Source: Crossaster papposus
Lineage: Eukaryota; Echinodermata; Asteroidea; Velatida; Solasteridae
Assembly: GCA_037893245.1 (NCBI GenBank)
Contig: JBAIAA010000544.1
Span: 310,001 to 374,000, forward strand
DNA: 64,000 bases
Direction: 5' to 3'
The position numbers were made by a program, and so were the translations under genes. The notes beneath the pieces were generated by a model that saw only the letters and a program-made list of their open reading frames with translations, had not been told where the DNA came from and made no database searches. The first letter of the stretch is position 1; every line of letters begins with the position of its first letter. Shown here piece by piece: positions 22,181 to 31,979 of the stretch.

Positions 22181-23651
22181 TTACCAGTTCTCAATGGAGG
22201 CTGATTATACTCCACAGTTTAGGTTGGTCGGTGTTCATAAACTAGTAAATGGACTTAGTAGACTGTACCTAAACAGTAAACTTTGACATAGACTGTATCC
22301 ATTGTTGTCATGTGTACCATACCAGAGAGATAAGCTGGGAGTAATTGGTCTCTTTGTTTGCCCTGCAAGAACCCCTACTGCCAGGCAGATTCTTGCATAC
22401 CCCTCTGAAGTAGGCCCGATTGTAAAGTGACCAATGAGCTCATTATAGATCAGGAAATAAGTGACCAATTTCAAAAAGCCATAAATAAACCAATTTACGA
22501 TTGTGACAAGTTCTTTGCACGTTGTATCGTCGCTAGGGTTCCAGGAATACGATGATGTAGAAGTGTTGAGCGATATACATTTCAAAAAATGTCTGGAATA
22601 AAACGCCAGTTAGCCTGTAAAAAGGGGTCCCCAGTTGGGGCTGTTACATAGTGAAAAAGTGGAAACGAGTAGGACTGCTATACTAGAGGTACGCGGTTCA
22701 AGTCCCACCTATGCTACTGTTTTATATACTTTTAAAATGTCACCACTGCACTAAAGATAAATTCTCCATGATTGTTCCAATCCTGGCCCGGGAACCTCGG
22801 GGAGAATTCTACGAGTCTGGCATCAGCGAGCTAGCCCACCAGGCCACAGGCCTCTTCGAAAAAATATTATCGGAACTAACATTAAAGTTTAGATTGCGCA
22901 ATATGAAGAAAAAAAAGAAGAAAAAATCAAATTCAACTGATTTGAATATTTATTATAAAAATGAATATTCACAAGGAAACCACAAAGAGCTTAAAATTCT
23001 GGTTCTCCATTACATTTTACAACGTATTTATTACTCTCCTTTCCAAGTTATGAATGTATTTCAGTTATCAGGGTTACATCAATACACATGTTACAAATGT
23101 CTAAAGTTATTTCAGTACAAAATCAGTATTTTAAACTTTTACAACTTTTCACAGCTGAAACTAAAATGGCCAGTTTTGACTTCAATGAAACAATCGATTT
23201 GGTTTGGCCCAAGTGCCTTGGTGAACAAAATATTACTATCTGAAAGTTTGTACAAATTCTTAAAAAAATTCGGCCAAATAAAGAAAAAATTGTTTCTCGT
23301 CTGAACTTTAATACAAAAATACAGATGCTGGCACTGTAAAGATAAATTACATTCACAAGAAAGGTGCTAATGTGGAAACGACTCAATTTGTTTTTGTAAT
23401 TTGTTTAACGGGAAAACATGTTTTGATGCAGTAGCCGCAAACATGCGCGCTGTGACATGAAACTAATTTGTTTTTATTTGGCCTTACCTTTACATGAGAA
23501 CAGTTTACACTACACCGACATGGCTCAAAACGTTAAATTTAATACTAACTTTTGTTGTACAATTATGAATTAAATTAAATAAAGTAATTTTTGAACTTGA
23601 GAATCAATATAATACAATACAGATTAATTCATCCATTAGTTGTTAATTCAT
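22181..23651. other. Non-coding stretch, nothing firm recognised
   Basis: A B-box-like GGTTCAAGTCCC occurs at 22697-22708 without convincing stems. The open frame 22711-23304 is AT-rich and shows no family signature. Confidence 0.4.
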
Positions 23652-24068
23652 CCAATAAAAAAACAACATGTTTAGCGTCATTGGGTTTTTTTAAAGGAAG
23701 AAGGAGGCTTTCTTTTTTTTTTTTTTTTTTTTTTTTAATGGCCGCCCGACACATCTTAATTCGAGTCATGTAGTGAAATTAAAACATGGTTCACCCACGA
23801 TTAAAAATCAAAAATCGTGTGGGTCGATCATGTATGCACTGTACACGACTACACGTCACACCCTAGCCTTCCCAAAAAAAAAAATTCCAGAGCATGTACA
23901 CAGTGATGCTAAAGTCTAAAATACGATCTTAAAATTTTATTATCTTAAAATTGTATTATCTTTAAAAAAAAATCAGTTTTTTTTAAAAGAGACAAAAAAA
24001 AGAAAGGAGGCGGCCCCCAAAAAGGAAGCGGGCGGTGACGCTAAACATGTTTTTTTTTTAATTTGGCC
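23652..24068. repeat. MITE family R, copy 2 (most complete ends)
   Basis: The left end has AATAAAAAAACAACATGTTTAGCGTCA, and the right end has its complement TGACGCTAAACATGTTTTTTTTTAATTTGGCCT. The inner blocks are shared with 14282-14744 and 50335-51726. Confidence 0.75.
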
Positions 24069-24229
24069 TTATACGGACTTAAAAAACGACTAAGCTGCAC
24101 GTATTGTGCCCCTTCCCATTATTTTTCTTCTTCGATTCTGGGTCACATGGGATAAAAAGGGAAATTAAGGGAAACTTAAGGGAAATGTAACGCTGGGTTA
24201 CAATTTTGTGTGTCGGACTTTTGGGTAGA

Positions 24230-24484
24230 TGTCCATTTTCTGTTTAGCAGCGTCGACGATAATTTGTAGAACTTGTTGGGCTCGCCCTCTCTCCACCCTG
24301 TCGTGTAGCTCAGCTTCTATCAAGCTTAAACCCGCCGTTTTTGCTTTTGTCAGCCGAGTCTCAGCTGAGGCGAGCTCCGACTTGTGACGTCTCGGAGTTA
24401 TTTATCCCAACTCCAAGGAGCACTCCGCTACTTTTTTTATTCCATGAGATGATTCTTCTAGTATCTCCTGCTCTTCAAAGATGG
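24230..24484 (+). promoter_or_regulatory. Possible 5' leader with ATG directly at a splice donor
   Basis: A GC-richer stretch with CTCGCCCTCTCTCC, a TTATTTATCCC word, then CTCTTCAAAG-ATG|GTAAGTTTTT (ATG 24481-24483). It looks like a first exon encoding only Met before an intron, about 0.7 kb upstream of the polymerase relic. No continuing exon was matched. Confidence 0.25.
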
Positions 24485-24779
24485 TAAGTTTTTTGTGTGT
24501 TTTTGTTGTTTTTTTTTAGCTCGGAGCCACACCAATAAAGTTCACAAGATATAGCAGGCATGCGGTTTGTCACACGTTAGGATAATCTATGGGGAAATAA
24601 AAGGTACAGTGCCGGGATACAGTGCCGTAAAATAATTATATTAACCATGCGCGTGTGAACAAAGAAAGTGAATACACTGTAAATCTGCGGCGTAAAATAA
24701 TGCGTAAATGTCGCCGTCTAACATATAAACATATAAAACTTGGGGTGTAAAAAATATTCATTTTGTGTAATTTTTGTTT

Positions 24780-24990
24780 CAAAAGTTATGTAAAGTTCGT
24801 GAACACATTTTGTATGAATCTTGTTTAACTTTTTTTCCACAACATGTGTAACCTTTTTACGCAACTTATTTAACGTTTTTTACGCAAATTTAGCAACTTT
24901 TAAAGTAACTTAACTTTTGTATGTAACTTGTGTTACTTTTTACGCAACATGTTTAAAAATTGTATGCAATTTGTGCAACTGTTAACGAAA
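24780..24990. repeat. Degenerate T/A-rich tandem repeat
   Basis: About eight imperfect units of roughly 24 bp around AACTTTTTACGCAACTTGTGT. Non-coding. Confidence 0.5.
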
Positions 24991-25144
24991 CAAATTAAAT
25001 CATGTTACTTTCAATATTTTACTTCTTTGTTGTCTTAAGAAAAATAATAAATCCATTCCTTTTTAATTTTCTCCTACAGTAGTCCAAATTCTGTGAAAAT
25101 GAGACAATTCAGATAACTTTCGTTGTTTCGCTGGCATACGAAAA

Positions 25145-26690
25145 TTGACGCGGCAAAGATTTTTTTCTGGCAGGTCAAAGGTCACGAAATTCAGCTTCGT
25201 AGACTCAAACTCGAGACGTTTTTTGTTAAAGACGCGTCGAAGTAAAGACTGTTTTGTGAAACAGGCCCGTTTCGTTTCGACCGGGAGCGCGAGTGAACTG
25301 GTAAAGGATGTGGTGACCTACCTGCACGCCGTGTCTGACGCCACCTACTCCTCACTTCTGGGGAGATTTCAACCCATCTTCCGGCAGCTCGACCAGCTCA
25401 GCAGCAATCAAGAACCTGGAAAAGCAGACAAGAAAGCCTATGAAATTGAACAAGAGAAGGGTTTCTTCCCCTATGAGTGGTTAGACGACTTGAACAAATT
25501 ACAGTCCGCCGAACTACCCCCACACGAGGCTTTCCACAGTACACTCAAAAACACAAATATCACCAAAGCTGAGTATGAATTCTGTCAACAAATCTGGCGC
25601 GAAAAAGACATGCGTACCATGCATGATTTTCAAGTTTGGTACAATAATCTTGATGTGGGGCCATTCTTGGAGGCACTTGAAAAAATGACTGCTTTCTACA
25701 GCGAGCGTGGGTTAGACAAGTCATGTTCAAATGCGCCATATCGGTACCGGGACTCACACTCAGATACCTGTTTCAAAACCTGGGGGTATTTTTTTCACTG
25801 ATCGACCGAACCAACAAAGACCTGTACTACAAAATAAAGAAAAATATTGTAGGTGGGCCGTCAATTGTTTTCAACAGATACCATGAAGCGGGAAAAACCA
25901 ACATCTGAGGGGGTGCTAAACTTTGTCAAAGGGTCATAGGTTTTGATGCAAACGCACTTTATCTGTGGGCACTTATGGAAGATATGCCAACGGGTCTTTT
26001 TACCAGACGCAAAGCTGAGAATCAATTCAAACCTGTCAGAAGTCAGAAATATGGTGGCACGGCAGCGGAATGGTTAGAGTGGGAAGCGCGAAGCATCGGT
26101 GAACACATTGTGCACAAATTCAATGGCGTTGAAAAACGTGTGGGCTTGCGAAAAATCCCTGTTGACGGTTTTTGTCAAGCCACCAACACGGTGTATCAGT
26201 TCCATGGCTGTTTGTTCCATGGTCATAATCGCCACCTGAATCAAAGTGAATACAACCAGACAAGGAAAACCAGCTTTTCAGAACTCCGTAAAAAGACTGA
26301 AGAAATGTCAACATACATCTGTAATCAAGGGTTCAATCTAGTAGAGTTATGGGAATGTGAGTGGTTAAGAAAACAATTAGGCCTACATTGAACCTACCAA
26401 TTCAGATTGGTTTTTTTTTGTCTATCAGTACGCCAAGTTAAAAATGTTGGAATTGTATTATGATTTTTTTGTAAAATTCGTCCATCTCGCAGATTTTTTA
26501 ATGTGCGAGATGGACACAGACTATGCATATCTCGCCATCTCTGGTGAAAGTCTGGACGCGGTAGTCAGACCTGACAAAAGAGAAGTGTATGAAAGGGGTA
26601 AATGTGTATGGTTCCCGCGCAACGACACCGATGCGCATAGCGCCTATGATAAGCACACACCTGGCCTGTTCAAGATTGAGTGGGGGGGGG
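25145..26690 (+). pseudogene. Polinton/adintovirus-like type B DNA polymerase, copy 1, broken
   Basis: Protein-primed family B polymerase relic. In order: an N-terminal block with F-V-S-T-G-S-x-S-E-L-V (about 25265-25310), GFFPYEWLDDL...LPPHEAFHS (about 25458-25540), the WYNNLDVGPFLEALEK block (about 25635-25685), then after a frame change near 25725 the SVPGL...F block, KKNIVGGPSIVF and DANALYLWAL (about 25945-25975, the Dx2-SLYP-type motif A). Next come TVYQFHGCLFHGH (about 26190-26225) and, after another break, MDTDYAYLAISG (about 26510-26545, motif C with two Asp). Between the N-terminal block and GFFPYEW a large part, including exonuclease motifs, is missing. A G17 run at 26682-26698 breaks the frame after motif C. 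It replicated linear, protein-capped DNA in its parent element; this copy cannot be functional. Confidence 0.85.
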
Positions 26691-26698
26691 GGGGGGGG
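26682..26698. repeat. Homopolymer G17 inside the polymerase relic
   Basis: 17 consecutive G immediately after the PolB codons for L-F-K-I-E-W. It destroys the frame, and its length may be inaccurate. Confidence 0.85.
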
Positions 26699-26699
26699 C

Positions 26700-26830
26700 C
26701 TATCGCGATGCGACATCCGCCCCCTACGGCTACCTCTTTGTCGATTTGAAACCCGATACCCCCGAAAATATGAGACTCGGAACCGACATATTTCCCGGTG
26801 AATACCCAATGTTTACATTCCAAAGGTATA
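26700..26830 (+). pseudogene. Fragment of a Polinton-type late protein
   Basis: A short frame with YGYLFVDLKPDTPENMRL...PGE, a block I associate with proteins encoded next to capsid genes in adintovirus/Polinton-like clusters of corals and other invertebrates. It is joined abruptly to the polymerase relic through the G-run, so intervening genes are deleted. The exact protein is uncertain. Confidence 0.45.
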
Positions 26831-26831
26831 A

Positions 26832-27482
26832 ATGACGGTGTTGAAAATAAACCGCAATCATTTGAAGATATCGAGGCGTGTGCACCACAACGCTCCCTAC
26901 CTACACGTGCTTGCGAAGGGAAGCGACAAACAACGCCAGGGTGTAATCCAAGGAGCGAACAAGGAACTGATACATTGTTTATGCGAGTGCGCCCCCAACG
27001 GTAATATACAACTGAAACCCTCTGAAAGGAAAAGATTGATGAGGTATAAACAACACATGCGAGTTCTGAGTAATAAGAAAGCCGGTGTTCAAAAGAAAAA
27101 GAAAGTGTTACGTCAAAAGGGAGGATTTCTGCGGTGCTTTACTCACTCCAATATTGGGCGCCCTCGGTGGATTGCTGTTCAAGTAAACATGGATCACACC
27201 AAGAAAATGGTTCTGGTACCTCAAGAAACTCCGTGTACAATACGCGTGGTAGGTGATTGTTCCAATCGTCTGGTCGATTGTAGCTTGGTCAGTTTGGATG
27301 CCGAGATGAGAGAGCTCCTGGAACGACAAAATCTTTCAGACGAAGATAAAATCAAGCTATACCACCAGACTCTGCAACGCTACATTAACCTGAATAAACA
27401 GAGAATGGCACCGCTGACCACTGACTCTGGAGACCAAGAAAGAGGACGACCAACCGCACAAATTAGGATCGATGACACCTAG
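26832..27482 (+). pseudogene. Fused late-gene ORF: core/GGFL-type protein plus a second small protein
   Basis: A single 216-codon frame. Residues about 19-100 carry YLHVLAKGSDKQRQ, a Cys pair (CLCEC), Lys/Arg-rich helices and a terminal KGGFL, matching the small basic adenovirus core-X-like proteins of adintovirus/Polinton clusters. Residues 119-200 begin NMDHTKKMVLVP and continue LDAEMRELL...LSDEDKIKLYHQTLQRYI, the next conserved small protein in such clusters. In relatives these are separate genes; here the glycine-rich end of the first and the start of the second are lost, making one frame. It lies downstream of the polymerase relic on the same strand. The first 18 residues may belong to upstream sequence. 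Confidence 0.6.
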
Positions 27483-27689
27483 TCCACCAAAATTGAAGAA
27501 AGGGGTGGGGGGAGGGGGTTGCATCTACATCTACATGCACGCCACATTTCCCCCATAGGTGTAACATAGGGAGAAAAAACCCTTTTATATCAAATGAATG
27601 GCGTTTACTATTTAGACTATTGTGGACCTTTTCCCCCTAATCTAACAAAAGGAGATTTCCTTGAAGACCGTACGCTATCTTGCCACACT

Positions 27690-28253
27690 ACCATCAACAG
27701 CGTATAGTGTCCTACAGGAAATCTTTGACAAGTTTGAAGATGGTGGACAAACGTTGACCCGGAAGGAGCTGATGGCCACACCTGACATGGGTAGATGCGC
27801 CTATGCATTTGCTAGCTAAGGAGCTCTCCTGACGATGCTATACTGAGGTTAATCACAGATGTCAGGAATGAGCTCCTGTCACCAACTGAGCTGGCGTCTG
27901 AAACCACCAACCACAGGAAGCTGGTTGAAGTGCAACGCAGATTTGTGGCACTGACGGGTTGCGAAACATGGGAGGCTGCTGTCCAGCAGTTTCCCGAGCA
28001 AACAACCAAGGAAGTGATGTCAAGATTCACTGGTGACTCACGAACCATAAGTGACCAGCGCTTGGTGACTTTCTGCCAAACTATTCTTGGCAGGGAGACG
28101 CGAGGTGATGATGCCTCTCCTGCTGTCATCGTCAGAGGCAGTGCAGAGGGATACATCATGACGGCAGATGCAAGGGAGTTGCAGTTAAACCAGCTCCATG
28201 AAGTGTGGCCTACATACCGAGGATCTGAACTTGTGATCGTTGACCCTCCAAAG
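27690..28253 (+). pseudogene. N-terminal exon(s) of a beta-class DNA methyltransferase
   Basis: The frame at 27690-27819 reads FEDGGQTLTRKEL...MGRCAYAFA and stops at TAA (27817-27819). In a shifted frame it continues through DDAILRLITDVRNELLSPTE...CETWEAAVQQFP to LVIVDPPK at the donor (AAG|GTACAA, 28254). VDPPK fits motif IV (D-P-P-Y-like) of N4-cytosine/N6-adenine methyltransferases. In the beta class, motif IV precedes the S-adenosylmethionine motifs X and I, and an exon with exactly those motifs lies at 31226-31478. The final Tyr/Trp of DPPY/W is Lys here or is supplied by the next exon. The stop and frame change make this copy a probable pseudogene. Two truncated copies occur at 40690-41145 and 46590-47041. 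Confidence 0.6.
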
Positions 28254-28859
28254 GTACAATACATGTATATACCAAAAGTACTAGTAGCCCTTTATGAGGG
28301 TACGCCATCTTGACATTTCAAGCTAGAAAAATAATGCAAACAAACATGGTTGTTTGATGGACAGTGCGTAACTATTCAAAAAATACTAATCAAATGAAAA
28401 CATTAGACTAGTCTAAACATATTTATTATTCAAAAAAGTTATGTCAAACGATGATTACGAAATTAAAACCAAGATGTAAAATAAACAAAAGTAAAATCTT
28501 ACACGAATGCTTTTGTAAAAAGGAAGGTCTTCAGCTTATTCTTAATAACCGAAAGATATGAAACTGAACAGACTGAATCTCATGCAACTTGTCATCACTA
28601 CATTTAATGAAATTAAAATTGTTGACAAATGTATACAAGGCTAAAGATTAATAATGCCAAATAGTTGCCCTAATGTATGGAAATTAATATAGTGTTAAAA
28701 AATTGAGAACAGTTTAACTTAGTGCATGGTGCAAGGCACGTCAGTCAACGGGCGCTTGACGCGCGATAATCTCTCGGACAATTGGCGCTGGGAAGTGTGA
28801 CAAACCCAATTTGGTCAGCGAGTGATTGACGCGGAACTCGTAATCCTACGGCCAATGTT
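28254..28859. other. Intron-like AT-rich DNA
   Basis: It follows the donor at 28254. No exon with methyltransferase features was recognised. Confidence 0.4.
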
Positions 28860-28867
28860 GTGATTGA

Positions 28868-29035
28868 CGTGCATGGATCGACAATTGAAATTGACGTAGG
28901 TGCGAGATACGTAGTCGCGTGCGTCTCGGAGTGATGAGTGATTCGGGAAATTCAATAAATAGTTTGTAGATGTCTCGTACGCGTGTGCGGAAATGTTCAA
29001 ATTTAAGAAAATAATATATTTAAAGACGATATATA
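28868..29035. repeat. Repeat shared with 54915-55072 (Polinton-associated)
   Basis: ATCGACAATTGAAATTGA through GTGTG.GGAAATGTTCAAATTT is about 90% identical to the stretch after the integrase relic at 54915-55072. It may be non-coding DNA or a terminal region of the Polinton-like element. Confidence 0.65.
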
Positions 29036-29325
29036 TATTTTAAACCACGGCGTTTCGTAATATTTCCCTACACCCATCCTAACAAATGTGGCCAGAGTAA
29101 TCAAGGTTAAACAAAATAATTAAAAAAAAAAAAAAAAAAAATGTATTCGGCCTAGATCTATTTGATAGGGACGATGTCATGCTCTAATTTAAACTTTGGC
29201 GTTTCGCAATATTGTGTAATACCCAGAAAAATTGTATAAAAGCAACGCGTAACGGGAAAAGTTATAACATTTTGTCCGCGAATAATCACGCACACAAGTA
29301 ATAACAATAATAATAATATTTAAAA

Positions 29326-29645
29326 ATGGCTTCACGCTGGTCTCTGAGTAATGCGTTGCCGTCATATAGACCCGACTATAGCTGAGATTCAGCCGGTGGT
29401 CATAATACGGTCTCTGGATTTCGTAAAGAATTGGACAAGGTTCCAATAGCTCAAGTACCTAGACAAGAACAAATCAGACTCGATGAAAACTGTTTAGGGA
29501 TGTGCCTCACGTCAAGATTCGCGATTACGTAAGAGTTACAAATGACGATTTCTTATTGGATTAATCTAACCGCATCAGAGTGCAAGAGCCTAAAGACAAT
29601 GGCGCCTGCAATCGATTCCGCTATAGAAGTGGTAGATGATCTGTG
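29326..29645 (+). pseudogene. PC4-like (p15 coactivator) small protein relic
   Basis: ATG at 29326 opens 19 codons to a stop. In other frames the downstream sequence reads a charged linker, then VPHVKIRDYVRVTNDDFLLD (29500-29560) and NLTASECKSLKTMAPAIDSAIEVV (29566-29635). The order I-R-x-Y...G/N-L-T-x-x-E-x-x-x-L-K...I-D-x-A-I is that of the PC4 single-stranded-DNA-binding fold, which I recall in adintovirus/Polinton-like clusters. At least two frameshifts are needed to connect the parts, so the copy is dead. It precedes the accessory-gene promoter region by a few bases. Confidence 0.45.
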
Positions 29646-29783
29646 TATCGGTTAAAATGAAGACAATGAGCCCGGGGGAAAAAAGTGACTAAAATGCATG
29701 ATAAAAAGGGCAGGATACGGTCTTCGACACCATCTCGCTCAAACTGTTTAAACATCACCATCGTCCTATCCACCACCCGTATC
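29646..29783 (+). promoter_or_regulatory. Accessory-gene upstream region, copy 1
   Basis: ATCTGTGTATCGGTTAAAATGAAGACAATGAGCCCGGGG...GATAAAAAGGGCAGG...CTCAAACTGTTTAAACATCACCATCG is repeated almost exactly at 36813-36959, and its last part at 40160-40215 and 46058-46113, always just before accessory exon 1. GATAAAAAGG could serve as a TATA-like box. Confidence 0.5.
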
Positions 29784-30875
29784 GTGAATCAATCTCAGCA
29801 TTTCTTCAACGACAACTTTGACGCAACTATGGAGTGGGCTTTACTTGACGTTCTTGTCGCGGACGAAGATGTTATGTGGTCGCCGAAGTCTCCCGTGCCT
29901 CACCCTAGCGGTAAGTTACCATATTATTTTGTTTCGTGGCTACCGCGCAGTCCGCAGCCCACGACTGTACCGGTTGCATAAAACTATATATCACAAAACT
30001 CATCCACGCATCACCTACGCCTATTCGTTTTCTTCAGTATTTCTATGTTTTTTTGTTTTTGTTGTTTTTTAAATATGTAGATTCTGCCCCGTGTGTTATG
30101 GAGTCCGAAATCATCGACCTGACGGGATCGGAATACGGTAGGTTATTTTTCGTCTTTATTTGATTCAACGTCTACGTATACGCGTTCAGAGTCTGAGAGC
30201 GATCTAAAATGATTCGTATGATTGTTCTTCGTTGCGTGTGAAAAGTATAAATGACTTTTCTTTTAAATACACAGATGCCCCGTGCGATGAAGAAGAGACC
30301 GAAATGATCGACCTAACAGGGTCAGAATACGGTAAGTTGTTGTTTTCTTATCATCAATTTTGTTTTTCGTTGAGAAACTCGAAACAAACTAACACTCCCA
30401 AACCAACCAACCTAAATGTCAGTTCACAATAAATAATATGTTGTTTTTTTCTTTCTGTGTTTCTTTGGATCAGACCAAGAACTAGAAGACGACGTCTTCG
30501 AGGCACTCAGTCCTCCTCCCCCGAGCCCCGCGTTATCAAGCCCGCTCGCGTGGAGCCTTCCGGCATCGCCGAACCCTAGCCCAGCCCCGAGTCCTCAACT
30601 CCTGAATCCTCCCGTTTCGTCGCCCGCCGTACCGCCCGCCTCAGGACAGTACCAGCCAGACGATAGCGGCTACGCGTCTCTGGACCCTATTGCCGAAATG
30701 AGAGCACATCTCATGTGCCATTTTGGTCTCGTGTTAGAATGATGCTTCGTATAGCCATACATTCGCGCTGCGAAGGGTGTATTATTGACCATCCCTCGCA
30801 AATTCAACACTCATGTATCATGGAAAGTGAAGCGGGAATGTATGGTTGTGAATTATGTATTTTAATTAATTAATA
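29784..30875 (+). pseudogene. SIM/zinc-module accessory gene ('oncoid-like'), copy 1
   Basis: Four exons with matching phases (each junction interrupts a codon after its first base): 29784-29910, 30081-30137, 30275-30331, 30474 onward. Exon 1 encodes an acidic, aromatic peptide (ATMEWALLD..VADEDVMWSP). Exons 2 and 3 each encode an EIIDLTGSEYG-like peptide that fits a SUMO-interaction motif. Exon 4 starts QELEDDVFEALSPPP, continues with a Ser/Pro-rich linker and DDSGYASLDPI, and then breaks at about 30737 through a 1-bp deletion relative to other copies. The remaining frame still shows the C-x2-C...H-x5-H-x-C module to about 30830. The position of the ATG used in later copies reads GTG here. 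Acidic activation-like, SIM and zinc-type parts recall small viral regulatory (oncogene-like) proteins described for adintoviruses; function is inferred only. Confidence 0.6.
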
Positions 30876-30889
30876 TTTTTTATTTTTTA

Positions 30890-31110
30890 TTTTGTCTCTC
30901 TTTTAACAGTTTGTATTATTGGTTTTTGTATATATTTGTATATATTGATTTATTGTTTTCTAAAGTTTGTTTTTAGTTTGTTTTTTGGTGTGTTTTTTTT
31001 ACTTAAACTATATTGCAAGTTTTTGTTTTGTCTTTGTAAATATTTGTTATTTTGTATTTTTTCAAACTTAAATATTTTAATGCGTTCACTTCTAAATAAA
31101 ATTATAAAAC
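30890..31110 (+). repeat. Accessory-gene 3' region repeat, copy 1
   Basis: TTTTGTCTCTCT...AACA.TTTGTATTATTGGTTTTTGTATATATTTG...TTTTAATGCGTTCACTT..AATAAA. Related copies are at 36735-36812, 43186-43360, 49084-49257 and 52094-52300. AATAAA marks a likely polyadenylation signal. Confidence 0.7.
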
Positions 31111-31225
31111 AAATTAAAAAGTGAAAACAATGTTTCAAATGTCTTCATATTTATAAAAACAAATGTTGTATTTCTAACTTAAACTGAAACAATTTAAAAA
31201 AATTATTAAAAAAAAACAAAAAAAG

Positions 31226-31478
31226 GTGACATTCACAAATTCAGTTGAATGTGTGATACAGGCATACTGGAGCGCAAAGGTACAACTAGATAGCAAGTGG
31301 TTTAACATCAACAAAAACAGCGCTTCAAACTTCCTTGCTGTCGACCAGGAGCCACTCCACCTTGACGACGAGGGCAAACCAATAAATAGAGAGCAAAAAA
31401 CATATGAGCTGTGTAGACATCTCGTCAATTGTCTAACACAGGAAGGGGACAAAGTACTGGACTGTTGTTGTGGGACAG
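31226..31478 (+). pseudogene. C-terminal exon of beta-class DNA methyltransferase (motifs X and I)
   Basis: An A-rich acceptor (AAAAAAAG, ends 31225) and donor (ACAG|GTTAGA, 31479) bound an intact frame. It contains YW..KVQLDSKWFNINKNSASN, then NREQKTYELCRHL (motif X, the N-x-x-Q-K-P-like block) and GDKVLDCCCGTG (motif I, S-adenosylmethionine binding). This order (IV upstream, then X and I) is diagnostic of beta-class N4C/N6A methyltransferases. It lies 3 kb downstream of the motif IV exon on the same strand, with an accessory-gene copy between. The exon after GTG that would complete the enzyme is not seen; a piggyBac fragment follows 60 bp later. Marked pseudogene because the partner exon is broken; this exon itself is open. 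Confidence 0.6.
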
Positions 31479-31539
31479 GTTAGATTGATGCCAGTAATTA
31501 TTAGCCGGTCTGTAATTATACTCCGGCCATTCTGGATGG

Positions 31540-31860
31540 ACATGATAATAGCTCAATCGAGCAGATGGTGGTTTGCAGGGGAGAGGATTGTGCCATGCAA
31601 CAAAATAATGTGCAAGGACTGAACTGGGCAGTTTTTGCGTTACTCGAACATATGATGAAACCAAGTCTACTGGGAGAAGTGGGGCTAGCAAAAAGCGCAA
31701 CTGCATGTGTCGTTTGTAGTACGAAAGTCAAGCGGAAACAGACTCGTACTATGCGTAAACAGTGTAAAAAGCCAATGTGTGCATGTACTGCCATGCTTAG
31801 AGAAGTTTCACAGTTTGTGATCAACATTTAGGAGTTGTTAGATTGTGGTCCATTGGGAGT
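31540..31860 (+). mobile_element. piggyBac 3' fragment
   Basis: Encodes the C-terminal zinc-type end (CVVCSTKVKRKQTRTM...KPMC) nearly as in the piggyBac transposase at 57958-58063, and continues into the same GGAGTT..TGGATTGTGGTCCA 3' sequence. The rest of the transposase is absent. Confidence 0.75.
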
Positions 31861-31979
31861 TTTATTTATTTACTTGGTTTCATCAAGCATCAACTTTTCT
31901 CGCCGATGAACAATGGGTATTTATCACTTGATGCCGAGGCAGAAGTGGGAAATAATCCTCTGCCATTTTGGTATTATTA

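Noticed and set aside
22697-22708. tRNA gene (B-box-like GGTTCAAGTCCC)
   Set aside because: No A-box at proper distance and no acceptor or T-stem pairing.
22711-23304. 197-codon open frame as a gene
   Set aside because: AT-rich, Lys/Leu/Phe-biased translation with no family motif, splice context or repeats in the window.
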